This document shows, one piece after another, positions 35,135-45,565 of a DNA stretch of 64,000 nt; position 1 is the first letter of the stretch, and the number at the start of each line of letters is the position of its first letter. A model generated the notes under the pieces. The model was not told the origin of the DNA and ran no database searches. It worked only from the letters and a program-made list of their open reading frames with translations. The position numbers and the translations under genes were made by a program. This stretch comes from Rotaria sordida (lineage: Eukaryota; Rotifera; Eurotatoria; Philodinida; Philodinidae), in NCBI GenBank assembly GCA_905250125.1, contig CAJNOL010000137.1, positions 124,001-188,000 on the forward strand, in the 5' to 3' direction.

Positions 35135-35550
35135 GAGTGTGTGTATGGCTGTGGGCGTGGGTGTGGGGTGTTGGTATAGGAAGTGGGTGTGGGTGTATAT
35201 GGGATGTAGGTGCGGATGTGCGGTGTGGGTGTAGCTGTGGATGTAGGTATACTTGCTGAAGAGAAGACTCGCGCCCACACTCACAGCCTACACTGGCACC
35301 TCACAACTGTCCCTCATATACACCCACACTCACACCGCACACCCATACCCACACCCACGCCTACACCGATACCCGCAACCACGTTCACATCACTCGCTTC
35401 CACATCCACAGCCACACTCCCACATAGCCATCCACTACTCATAATCACAGCTGTACCAACCCACATCCACCCCCGCCAGAAGTCGTAGTCATAATCACGG
35501 TCACCAGCAACAATCCACACCATACACCCACACTCACATCCAGATACACA
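35135..35550. repeat. Large G-rich/C-rich telomere-like inverted cluster
   Basis: The left arm (35135-35250) is degenerate GTGTGG and GTGTGGGTGTA units. At 35258-35268 lies GAAGAGAAGAC, and the right arm (35269-35550) is CACACCCACACC-type units. It is the largest member of the hairpin family in this window, about 0.4 kb, and ends about 0.47 kb before the start of the intact ART-TPR gene. Apparent ORFs inside it are low-complexity and not genes. Confidence 0.78.
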
Positions 35551-35923
35551 CATCCCAGCATAAGGTCGCATTAGACTTCAAATTTACGACAATGATATCC
35601 TTGCTTTCTATTCTTTTTACTTTCTCCTTGCTGTCTCATTCTTTTTATTATATTTACTAATGCTTAACTTCGTGTTATCTTCCATTGTCAACCTCATTTT
35701 ATAGAGATAATAAAAGTTCATATAAAAAAAAGAGCAAACTAAAGTTGGAAAGAATAACCATAAAAATAAATTATGTTGTTGGATTTTTTCTCTTTCATTT
35801 GTTGTTGACAACCATATCTTCAATTCCAAACAGGTGGAGTTTGGCCTTGGGCGTCAACAAAAAAAGAGCGCCCATATTTGACGTCGTAGAAAAATCTAGA
35901 AAAAAAGCATCCAACATCGAATG

Positions 35924-35931
35924 TATAAATA
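35924..35931 (+). promoter_or_regulatory. TATA box of ART-TPR gene
   Basis: TATAAATA lies 90 bp upstream of the ATG at 36014. A start of transcription about 30 bp downstream would fall near 35955. The upstream in-frame ATG at 35939 would then be outside the transcript or at its edge. This supports 36014 as the true start. Confidence 0.45.
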
Positions 35932-36013
35932 GAAAACAGTGGTCTCTATTCAAACAACAATCTATCATTTTTACTATTCAATCGTCGAGCAAACGTCAAA
36001 AATAGCATCGAAA

Positions 36014-38503
36014 ATGAGTAGACAACGAAGATTACGAATGGCTGAAAATTATCTGGTCATCTGGGTCGATAGTAGTATCGACATGGCAAATGAAGATTGC
36101 CAGAATACACTCGCGCAATTGCGGGGTGTTGTTAATGAAGTCAATCCATGCACCACGGCCGAACAATGTGTTGAGAAACTCCAGGACAACAATGAGGAGA
36201 CATCATTCGTCATCTCCTCAGGTACATTAGGACAACATCTAGTACCAGAAATTCATGGCATGCCAAAACTGGATACCATATACATCTTTTGTGGCAATAA
36301 ACAACGTCACAAAGAATGGGCTAAAAAGTGGCCCAAAATTAAAGGTGTGCATACATCAATCAAGCACATCTGTGAAAAACTGACCATGGCTATAAAACAA
36401 TGTGATCAAGGCCAGGTTACTGTTAGTATTATTAGTGCCAGTGAAGGAGGTTCTAGCGAAGATCTTAATCAGCTAGAGCCTTCCTTCATGTATAGTCAAA
36501 TATTCAAGGAAATACTCCTTGACATGGAGCATGGCCAAAAAGCCATTCAAGATTTGGTCACTTTCTGCCAAGAACAATATCAAGGTAATTGTAGAGAACT
36601 CAAAATTATTGATGAATTCCAGCGTACATATCATCGAACATTGGCGTTATGGTGGTATACACGCCAATGCTTCACCTTCAAAATGCTCAATCGAGCATTA
36701 CGAATATTGGATGGCGACATTATCATCCGAATGGGATTTTTCCTGTGTGATGTTCATCGACAAATTGAAGAATTACACAGCCAACAGGTCAGTCAATATC
36801 ATGGAAAGTCCTTTCTAGTTTATAGGGGTCAAGGATTATCGACAAGCGACTTCGAAAAACTCGCAAAAAACAAAGGTGGTCTCATATCTTTCAATAATTT
36901 TTTATCCACCAGTACAAAACGAGATATTTCCCTCAGTTTCGCCAGAGATGCATTGGGAACAACTGATATAGTCGGCATCCTTTTTCAAATGACCATCGAT
37001 CCCACAATCTCATCGACTCCTTTCGCCTCCATCGAGGAAGTGAGTTATTACAAGGGTGAAAAGGAAATTCTCTTCTCCATGCACACCGTCTTTCGAATTG
37101 GTGAAGTTCGAAAACTTGACAAGGAAAGTTCACTTTACCAAGTGGACCTTAAACTTACGTCAGATGATGACCAACAACTTCGTCAATTAACTGACCGTAT
37201 ACGAGAAGAGGTCGACGGCACTGGATGGTATCGAATGGGTAAACTGCTGCTCAAAATTGGTCAATTCAACAAGGCCGAAGAATTGTACACGGCACTACTA
37301 GAACAGGTTTCTAACGACAGTGATAGAGCACATATCTATCATACGCTTGGAATGATAAAAACCGACAAAAGGCAATACAAAGAAGCAGTTTCATTTTACG
37401 AAAGGTCCCTCGAAATCTATCGAAGAACTCTTCCGGAAGACCATCCTTCATTGGCTCCTACCTACAACAATATTGGTCATGCATATAACTCCATGGATGA
37501 CTACTCTAAAGCAGTGGAATTCTACAAAAAAACAATTAAAATAAAAGAAAAAGCTTTGTCTCCTGATAACCCGAGTTTGGCTGCTTCTTACGCCGGTATC
37601 GGATACGTGTATAACAACATGGGTGACTACTCGAAAGCACTTGAATTTTACGAAAAAGCACATAAAATACTTGAAAAAGATCTGCCTCTAAATCATCCCA
37701 ATTTAGCTACTTCCTACAGTAACATCGGTTCCGTATATGACGACATGGGTGACTACTCGAAAGCACTTGAATTTTTCGAAAAAGCACATAAAATCTACGA
37801 AAAAGCTCTGTCTCCGAATCATCCCTCATTGGCTCATAGTTACGTGAATTTTGCAGCGTGTTACGAAAAAATTGGTGATTATGCAGCAGCTCTTAAGATT
37901 CTTCAAAGTGGTCTTCAAATTGAGCAAAAAGCATTTCAAGAAGGTAATCCAGATCTTGCTTCAACATATGGTTGGTTCGGAAGGATTTATCGCAGCATGA
38001 AAGATTATCCGAAAGCACTTGATAGTTTTAATAAGAGTCTCGCAATACGTCAACAAACGTTACCTGAAACACATCCCTATCAGGCTCTTACATACAGTAG
38101 TATTGGTGATGTTCATAGATTAATGGGTAATTATGAAAAGGCATTTGAATTCCATCGAAAAGCATTAAATATTCAAGAAAATGTTCAATGTAATCCTCTG
38201 CAATGTGCAATGACATATACATATTTAGGTGAAACTTATCGTGAAATGAAAGATTATTCAACAGCATTAACATATTTTCAAAAAGGATTAGAAATACGTC
38301 AGAAGAAATTACCAAAAAATCATCCTGATTTAGCTATAGTTTTTCATAATATAGCTAAATTATATTTATCTACTCGACGATATAATATGGCAATGAAAAA
38401 TGTTCAACAAGCGATAGAAATAGCTCAAGAAAAATTACCTTCAAACCATCCACATCTTTTGGAATATAAAGAAACGTTTGAAGACATTCGAAAAAAAATG
38501 TGA
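36014..38503 (+). CDS. ART-TPR protein with intact ADP-ribosyltransferase triad
   Basis: Intronless, 829 aa from MSRQRR. An in-frame ATG 25 codons upstream is less likely given the TATA box. Residues 12-125 form an unnamed alpha/beta domain (YLVIWVDSSID, FVISSG, LDTIYIFCGN, GVHTSIKHICEKL), shared with the gene at 11423. Residues 170-385 form an R-S-E class mono-ADP-ribosyltransferase with VYRG (R271), FLSTS (298-300) and GEKEILF (E349 and catalytic E351); all key residues are present, so NAD+-dependent transfer to arginine is plausible. Residues 405-829 hold about nine to ten 42-residue TPRs (ALEFYEKAHKI, then LPLNHPNLATSYSNIG). Two adjacent units near 37627 and 37753 are almost identical. 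No signal peptide, so probably cytosolic. The last 400 bp are visibly more AT-rich than the first 1.8 kb. Function unknown; a sensor-effector layout is inferred. Confidence 0.9.
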   Translation: MSRQRRLRMAENYLVIWVDSSIDMANEDCQNTLAQLRGVVNEVNPCTTAEQCVEKLQDNNEETSFVISSGTLGQHLVPEIHGMPKLDTIYIFCGNKQRHKEWAKKWPKIKGVHTSIKHICEKLTMAIKQCDQGQVTVSIISASEGGSSEDLNQLEPSFMYSQIFKEILLDMEHGQKAIQDLVTFCQEQYQGNCRELKIIDEFQRTYHRTLALWWYTRQCFTFKMLNRALRILDGDIIIRMGFFLCDVHRQIEELHSQQVSQYHGKSFLVYRGQGLSTSDFEKLAKNKGGLISFNNFLSTSTKRDISLSFARDALGTTDIVGILFQMTIDPTISSTPFASIEEVSYYKGEKEILFSMHTVFRIGEVRKLDKESSLYQVDLKLTSDDDQQLRQLTDRIREEVDGTGWYRMGKLLLKIGQFNKAEELYTALLEQVSNDSDRAHIYHTLGMIKTDKRQYKEAVSFYERSLEIYRRTLPEDHPSLAPTYNNIGHAYNSMDDYSKAVEFYKKTIKIKEKALSPDNPSLAASYAGIGYVYNNMGDYSKALEFYEKAHKILEKDLPLNHPNLATSYSNIGSVYDDMGDYSKALEFFEKAHKIYEKALSPNHPSLAHSYVNFAACYEKIGDYAAALKILQSGLQIEQKAFQEGNPDLASTYGWFGRIYRSMKDYPKALDSFNKSLAIRQQTLPETHPYQALTYSSIGDVHRLMGNYEKAFEFHRKALNIQENVQCNPLQCAMTYTYLGETYREMKDYSTALTYFQKGLEIRQKKLPKNHPDLAIVFHNIAKLYLSTRRYNMAMKNVQQAIEIAQEKLPSNHPHLLEYKETFEDIRKKM

Positions 38504-38525
38504 TTCGTTTTTTTTTCTTCATTGC

Positions 38526-38533
38526 TCAATAAA
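38526..38533 (+). terminator. Polyadenylation signal
   Basis: AATAAA at 38527-38532, about 25 bp after the stop of the ART-TPR gene. Confidence 0.5.
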
Positions 38534-39520
38534 TTGATTTGAATTACTATTGAATTTTTTTTCTTCTGGTTGTTCTCTGCTAATTTTGGCTTATGCGCGT
38601 GCGCGCGACAAGGAAGAGATCCCTTGTCAATACCATAGATAGCGCGGAGCAGACTATGCCGAACTGGTATGGCAATGGCCGAAGGTATGTCGTATGAATG
38701 GTAGGGACCAACGACACATAGAGACCTTCCCTAGCTACTACACTGCTTCGCAATGACACGAAAGTTCCTCTCCGTCTATTGAATCAGATAACGTAGCTAT
38801 CTGATCAACAGTAGTAACACTGACAACTCAATTCATACTCATATTTATCTAACTCTCTCTCAACGTAACTCAATGTATCACTTATTATGGATGTACATAT
38901 ATATGCATAGATTTGAAAAATTAATTCCATCCGGAACTTTTTTAAAGACTCAATCTTACATATATTCATACGTGCTTCTACATATATGAGATAACCTCAA
39001 TTTAACAGTCAACCTTGACTCAAACAAAAAAATTTTGTTCCTACCTCTCAATGTTGTATTGTATTGTGTTGTAGCTCATCTAAAAAAAGAAAACAAAAAA
39101 AGTATTGTTAAATATAAAGACAAGTAGTTTGCCTTATTTGAAATATAATGATATCATTATCATTATAAATAATATAATAATAATAAAAAATGTACTCGGG
39201 TATATAATTACATTGTAATGCATCACATTGAGAAAACGCGAATGTGCTGTTTTATGATGATGCATTGATGTTTTTATATACCGTATGATTAATTGTTCAA
39301 TATTCAACGTTTTGATTGACTTTTTATCAATCATTCCACACACGTGATTTGATGTTCCACGTATTTATTAATTGATATGTTCAACACGTAACACTACATA
39401 ATTGATTTCATGATTAATTTATATGTAGTGATATGTGTATGTTTCTTTAATTTTTTTCTCATTCGACGTGCATCAATATCATGTCGTCGTCGAAAAAAAC
39501 AATTCATCTTATATATATAT
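38534..39520. other. Intergenic, no supported gene
   Basis: Contains a GCGCGTGCGCGCG run near 38594. Partly mirrored words (ACTGGTATGGCAATGG; ATACCATAGATAGCGC) lie around 38625-38700. No coding motif. Confidence 0.35.
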
Positions 39521-39522
39521 AT

Positions 39523-39568
39523 GTAGGGCGTGGGTTGAAGAAAATAACAAAATTCACATCCACGCCCC
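39523..39568. repeat. Telomere-repeat-like hairpin
   Basis: GGGCGTGGG and TTGAAGAAAA, then CACATCCACGCCCC: same polarity and size as the other hairpins, with GGCGTGG in place of TGTGGG. Confidence 0.6.
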
Positions 39569-39569
39569 A

Positions 39570-39945
39570 ACTATTCAATATACACAAGAGGTAGCTTTGT
39601 TCAAATGTCTTATTTATTGATTAAGCTAAAAATTTTAGAATGTTGTATAGAATCTGAAACTTGTTCACGTAGTCAAATTTATATGAAAATCTTATAATTA
39701 AAGTTTCTGGAATATCTTAAAGAAAATAGTTTCTTTTTGATGAAAGTATCACGTCTGTCGATTTATCTTAGAATAAGAACAGGGAAAAGGTCTAATTCAT
39801 TTAAATATATTCTTTTAATTTAGATTTTATTAAATCTTCATGAACTAGCAATCTTTTCATCACCGTCTGCTGAAATAAAAATCTTCAAATATTTCTTCAC
39901 AAGTAATATTTTCAAGAAAAATAAATTGTTGTTCGAATTCTTGTT
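39570..39945. repeat. Direct repeat, left copy
   Basis: It aligns with 43105-43490 along most of its length (ATTGATTAAGCTAAAA with ATCGATTGAGCTTAAA; TCTTCAAATATTTCTTCACAA with TCTTCAAATGTTTCTTCACAA). On the minus strand it would encode CEEIFEDF, out of frame afterwards. Confidence 0.6.
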
Positions 39946-40929
39946 TTTAGTTTTAGCAGTATTAGACTTAGTTGTATATGATATTATTGTTGATAGTGTT
40001 CGACATGAAGGTGATTAATGGAATTGTATTTCACGCAAGGGGGGAACGGCGTACTCTCGTACTCCATGTACTCCTGGTACTTCCTGTACTCCGGGAGTAC
40101 GGGAGTACAACATTGTACAATAGAGCGTACATGAAGTATTGGCTCATACTGTTTTTAATTTTGCTTCTTAGTTTTATAATTGTTTCCTTCAAGGAGGAAA
40201 CGGCGTACTCCCGTATTCCCTTTACTCCCGTACAACAGAAAGTATGGAAGTACGCCGTTCCCTCGTCCATTTGCAGCCTCTGTCTGTTACGGTCTGCGAT
40301 GGTCTGTAGTCTCTCTCTGTTATGGTTTGTGATGGTCGGCAAACAGAATCTGCTTTGGTCTGTGGAGAGCTCAAATTCCTATACCCTTTCCAACACAGAC
40401 CTTATCAATTGGGTTCAAAGGTTAATGGTCAAAAACTAAAGGTCAAAGATTATAAGCTAAAGACTAAAGATTAAAGATCAAAGATCTACGAGTACGTTTC
40501 TATACAAACGGAGTAAGGGATCAATAGCCAATGGTAGACTTCTCTAGCAACGAGAAACGGTATCTCGATTATAACAATCCTTAAGCTATTCTGCAACTTT
40601 CTAGACCGTTTCAGACTTTTGTATGTCAAGGCCTATGGAAATCCTAATTGCTACCCCTTTGTACTTCAATACTCAAAGAGTAAAAGCGGATTTCGACTAT
40701 CCGGGATACAGTGGGGATCCAGAGAGTATGATGGGGATACGGAGAATACACTGGATACGTCGAAAATCCAGAGGATACATTGGGAATCAAAAGGATTCAG
40801 AGTAAGGGTATTCCAGTTCCAGTTAAGAATTCGAGATTGCGTATCAATCGACTCATAGAACTAGGGGTGAGACACTAATGAGCTTGTCACACCAATCTTT
40901 GGGGGTTTTCTTAGGTGCTTATTTGCCTA

Positions 40930-41755
40930 TTCTCGGAGGGTTGCTTGGGTCTTCATCTGTCTTTCCTATGAGGGTACCCATAGGTCTTCAAGAGCTATTT
41001 TATGGAGGTGTACATAGGTCTAAAGAGTTATCATATAGAGTACCCATAAGTCCCCAAGAGCTATCGTATGAGGGTACCCATAGGTCCTGAAGAGCTATTA
41101 AATGGGAATACACATAGGTTCTCAACAGCTATTATATCGGGGTGCCCATAAGTCCTCAAGAGCTATCCTACAGGGGTACCCATAGGCCCTCAACGGTTCC
41201 TCTATGGGGCGCCCATAGGTCTTCCAGAGCCATCCTACGAAGATACTAATAGGTGTCCAAAGGCTACTCTATAGGGTACCCATAGGTCTTCAAGTGCTGT
41301 TCTATCGGTACCCTTATATAATAGAACTTGAGGACTTAAGGGTATCCTATATAATAGGACTTAAGGACCTATGGGTATCCCCATAGGATAGCTCTTGAGG
41401 ACCAATAGGTACCTCTATATAATAGGACTTAAAGGCATATGGACATCCCCATAGAATAGGCCTTGAGGACCTAAGAGTACCCCATAGGATAGCTTTGAGG
41501 GCCTATGAGTACCCTATATAGTAGAATTTGAGGACCTATAGGTATCCTCATAGAATAGTTCTTGAGGACCTATGAGTACCTTCATAGGGAAGCCCTTGAG
41601 GATCTATGGGTACCCCATAGGATAGTTCTTGAGGACCAGTGAGTACCCCTATACAATAGGACTTGAAGGCCTAAGGGTACCTCAAAAATATAGCACTTGA
41701 CGACCTAGAGATACCTTCAAAATACAGGGATTGAGGACCTAGGATATCCTAAGAA
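40930..41755. repeat. Head-to-head 34-bp minisatellite with GGTACC
   Basis: Units such as GAGCTATCCTACAGGGGTAC, then CCATAGGTCCTCAA (34 bp) repeat about ten times from 40930 to about 41310. They then repeat about twelve times in the opposite orientation (TAGCTCTTGAGGACC) to about 41755. Units differ at several positions each, so the array is not newly made. Confidence 0.85.
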
Positions 41756-41948
41756 TTTGTTTTGTTTTGAGGTAGGTTCAAAATAGTACCCTGGAGAGAA
41801 AAGAATACGTATACAAACACATCTTCAAATTCAGGATTAAGATCTTAACTACAGTCAAGGGAATATTCATATCGAGGATCCAGAGAATCCCATGGCGATC
41901 CGGAGGGTTCATAGAATCCCGGGATCCGATAATCGGCTTTTCCCCGTG

Positions 41949-41993
41949 TCAACACTCCTTTTAGATCGTGTTTCACAAAAATTGCAAGTCTGT
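41949..41993. repeat. Solo end of the intron-element family
   Basis: CAACACTCCTTTTAGATC, then GTGTTTCACAAA matches the right ends at about 1960-1990 and 31665-31695. It lies inside the right flank of the minisatellite foldback. Confidence 0.6.
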
Positions 41994-42117
41994 TTTTCAA
42001 TAATTACTAAGCCCATTTCATATTACATGCGATGTACTCCTGCTGTACTCCGTGTGCTCCCCGTACTCTATGTACTCCTCGTACTCCAAAGTACGGGAGT
42101 ACGCTGTTTCCCCCTTG

Positions 42118-43104
42118 TATCATGTTTATCGGCTTAAATATTTGATCGTTTAACTCAAACATCAATTTAAATACAAACTGTTTGTTATTTATGACTCTTA
42201 TCAGGTTCATTACTTTTTTATTTTTCAGCCTGAATATAGAGAAGGGATATTTATGCTCTTTTAAGTCTTTAAAGATCAACAATAATTCGGCCATTTCTTC
42301 ATAATCGATATGTTGAACGTTGTTTATTTATACATTCTTTTAAACATCCATTTCTATTACATTACCTTGATTATTTGCAATTATTTGCAATTATTAATTG
42401 ATATTATTAGTTTAATCTTTTCTAAGTTAAGAGGAAAAAGATATTCATTATGTTTTTTCTTAATTTTTTTTCTTATTTAAAGATTTATAAAATAATGCGA
42501 ATTATATGAATGATATTCAATCAGAAGAGAAAATTTTTCATTCCTCAATCAAGTATAACCATTTCTTTTTTTCTTTTTGAAAAAAACATTCAAGAAAATA
42601 TTGTTTTTATTCGTAGAGTTTTGTCTATATTTGCTTTTTTTTATTGAAGATACAAGTCCATTAAATTCACAAGCATCGAAAATAAATTTTTCACTAATTC
42701 CTACATCGCGTCAACAAATAGAAAATGTTTTGATCGAGTCTTGGATTTAGGGAAAGATACCTGAATTTCATAGAGAATTTTTCGCACATTGAAACGAATT
42801 CATTTGTTTATTCTTTATAAACGGAATCAAAAAGATTGAAATAACGTTGATATTACAGATTCAACGACATTGAAAACACATAATGATAAAAAAAGTTAAT
42901 CGTACGCCATTAACTATTTTTGGAAATAATTCATCAATAATGAAATTACTCAGAGGAATACGTTCAGAATATCAAATATACAAATGTTTTTTTAACCTAT
43001 CGCAGAATGATGTTTTTGAACAATTACTTTCCACAACATTGTTATTCCTACGCATGATTTGTCAAGAAATTTTAAAGAAATAGTTTAATATCTTAAATCT
43101 ATAC
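42118..43104. other. Intergenic with decayed ORF fragments
   Basis: Plus-strand open stretches at about 42650-42750 (SLIPTSRQQIENVLIESWI, then stop) and 42883-43083 may be remnants of a protein I do not recognise. Stops interrupt them. Confidence 0.3.
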
Positions 43105-43490
43105 TCAATGCATATACGAGGTAAGTTATTTTAAAGTTTTTATTCATCGATTGAGCTTAAATCTTTAAAATATTCTATTGAATCTCAAATTTATCTACGG
43201 ACAAAACTTTCAATAGAAATCTTATAATCGACGTTTAAAGATGATGCTAACGACTACATCAGCAGTCTTTAGAATATACTATTGTTAAAATTGTATCTCA
43301 GGACAGGACCAGCAAAAAAATCTGAAGCATTCATCTTTAATTCAAAGTTTCAAAATCATTTTTTTTCTCAAACTATAACATTCATTTAAAATTACTTTTT
43401 AAATTTAGTTTTTATTAAACCTTCATCAACCAGCAATTGTTTCATCATCATCATCTACTGAAACAAAATCTTCAAATGTTTCTTCACAAA
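43105..43490 (-). repeat. Direct repeat, right copy, with C-terminal coding fragment
   Basis: Counterpart of 39570-39945. On the minus strand, 43425-43520 reads KELFNSICEETFEDF, then VSVDDDDETIAG and a stop. It looks like the acidic end of a protein I cannot name. The left copy has lost this frame. Confidence 0.5.
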
Positions 43491-44073
43491 TACTATTAAA
43501 TAATTCCTTAAGTAATAATTATACAATAATTATTCGACAACTGACAACTTGGTTGTTTGATTCACGTCATACAACGAGTGAAAAGAGTAATCAATCCAGA
43601 GAAAATACTGCAAATATGAGAGTAAAATAAACAAAAAAACAATCAAATTCGATACAATTTATATAAATAGTCTTGTATCATGTTTTAATAATTAACTGTA
43701 TTTAGTTGGATTAATAATTTCCATATCAATACATTTTGTTTTGATAAGAGAGCGAAATAAGCAATGAAAAAGTGGAATGCAAAGCACACCCATGTGTTCA
43801 ATTGCGGTCGAAATGCGATGCGGTTGCGTGTAGTTTCGCTAAAACAAAATTACAATTGCTAAAGAAGACGAGAAGCTTACATTTTTACTCTATTGATACT
43901 TTTATTAGAGATTATAAAAACTTTTAAAAAATTCGGAAAAATAAAAAAAAAATACATAAAAAGAAGCCTCTCAAGTATACAAACTTATTTCTTTCTTTGT
44001 CTATTATCAAAGCATTTCAATTAGTGTTTCAAACTATCAAAGGGAGCATCAGAGGAGCTTTAATAATGCAGTG
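43491..44073. other. Intergenic, nothing recognised
   Basis: AT-rich stretch without motif or repeat. Confidence 0.35.
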
Positions 44074-44455
44074 AAAGTAGAGATTTTTTCATAAAAGAAG
44101 AGTCTTTTTAAGAAAAGAATGATTTTTTTATATAAAGTTTGACCGAAGGCTTTAGGTGTCGAGGAATCCGAATGTAAAATCGATTTTTCGAAATTTTAAG
44201 TTCGATTTTACCACAAAACTGTTTTTCTAACAAAATATTTTTTTTTTAAAGAAAAAATTTTTTTAAAAAATGTTTTTTGTTAAAAAATATTTCTTAGCAA
44301 AAATAATGTTGTGGTAAAATTGACACTTGAAATTTTTGAAAAATCAATCTCAGACTTGGATTCTTCAACTGCTAAAAGCTTGGATCAAACTTTATAAAAA
44401 AAAATCGTTCTTTTCTTAAACAAATCTCTTGTTTCGTGGAAAAATCTCTACTTTA
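44074..44455. mobile_element. Palindromic MITE, about 380 bp
   Basis: GAAAGTAGAGATTTTTTC on the left pairs with AAAAATCTCTACTTTAAC on the right. Matching inner segments include AAGAAAAGAATGATTTTTTT against AATCGTTCTTTTCTTAAA, and ATTTTACCACAAAACTG against TGTTGTGGTAAAATTGA. The centre is near 44265. No ORF. Confidence 0.78.
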
Positions 44456-45424
44456 ACTATTCTCTTTAAGTTTCCATGATGCTTACCTTGATAATTTGAG
44501 ACTAATTAGTTCGTTTAATTGCTGAAATCCGTAACCCATAAATAAAACACACAATTGCAGCCTTTTGGGTACGAAAACACCAGCTTTTTTGCAAAAATCA
44601 GTGTTCCATGTTTGAAATTTTGTAACCGTTGACGTTTAAACTAATTAGTTTTAAAATTTGATCTATGTGCATCAATACAAAATCATTCATAAACTTCGTT
44701 TTTACTTGTTATTATTGTTCTCTTAGACGACAATGAAAATTATCTATGAAATGTTACACATGTATTTTTTTTATTTGATAACAGGTAAAATTACTTTCAT
44801 GATACCCACTAGAATACTTAACAGTAGTATTTGCTTATCTTATCCGTATGAAAAAAAAAGACTTTGAACAAACTTCTACCACTAACTAAAAAATCATCCC
44901 ATTTGATTGAACCATTGTAAAGATATTTCATTTTTTATCATAGTGCTATTCAAGGACAACCCTGTATTTAAACAATCGTGATTTTGATGATATGGGTTAT
45001 TAATTGATATATTTTTGAACATATTTTATAATGATAAGAAGCTGAAACCTCTATCGAAGTTTTACAACAAGTCGTTTTATATTACATTAGAAATACTCGT
45101 TCTTACTAATATTTTATAACAGCCAATGCCATTCTCGCCATTTGTTTCTCCAGTAAATGTAATATAGCCAGTTTTAGTACATTCCTATCACATCATTTTA
45201 ATATTCATTGCTTTTCTAACATTTATCAAACTTGAATATCATGTGTAGTTTTCACATGACTTTTATCAAAACAGATAACAAATATTAAAGTCATAAAATT
45301 TTACTTAAATATAGCTTTCTTACCTTTCTTATTATCAACATAGAAATAAAAGCTATGCATTGATTGCAAATACTAAAGTTAAACAATCCTTTCTCATATA
45401 AAAAAAAGCTACCATAAGGTGACA

Positions 45425-45565
45425 GTGAGGGACGAAGGGTTAGCTCAGAGAGACTTGTGCAAAGTTAAGCTAGTGTGGCTTCCACTGGTAGAGGCGTTCA
45501 AAGCTCCGATAGAGAACTTAGACCCCTCTTTCGTTAGTTACGCCACTAGTATTATGTGTATCGCG
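45425..45565 (+). other. Possible tRNA-derived SINE or decayed tRNA-like promoter
   Basis: TTAGCTCAGAGAG resembles a pol III A box. About 57 bp on, GCGTTCAAAGCTCCG resembles a weak B box. No cloverleaf with an anticodon could be folded by eye. Its GC content is higher than the surroundings. Low confidence. Confidence 0.2.

Larger units (their letters stand above)
40036..42117. mobile_element. 2.1-kb foldback element built on a minisatellite
   Basis: The left end CAAGGGGGGAACGGCGTACTC and the right end GTACGCTGTTTCCCCCTTG are inverted complements. Inside each end come GTACTCC-type repeats (40050-40260 and 42030-42105), then GGGGATCCAGAG-type repeats (about 40690-40800 and 41875-41930). The centre is an inverted pair of 34-bp minisatellite arrays. 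The flanks TATTTCACG and TATCATG are similar but do not prove a target duplication. It encodes nothing recognisable. Confidence 0.7.

Noticed and set aside
35210..35571. Overlapping Thr/Pro/His-rich and Gly/Val-rich ORFs of 60-90 codons on both strands
   Set aside because: They are translations of the TGTGGG/CCCACA cluster; low complexity, no start context.
39972..40439. 155-codon hydrophobic plus-strand ORF
   Set aside because: It overlaps the end repeats of the foldback element; it is read from GTACTCC and GTCTGTGATGG repeats.
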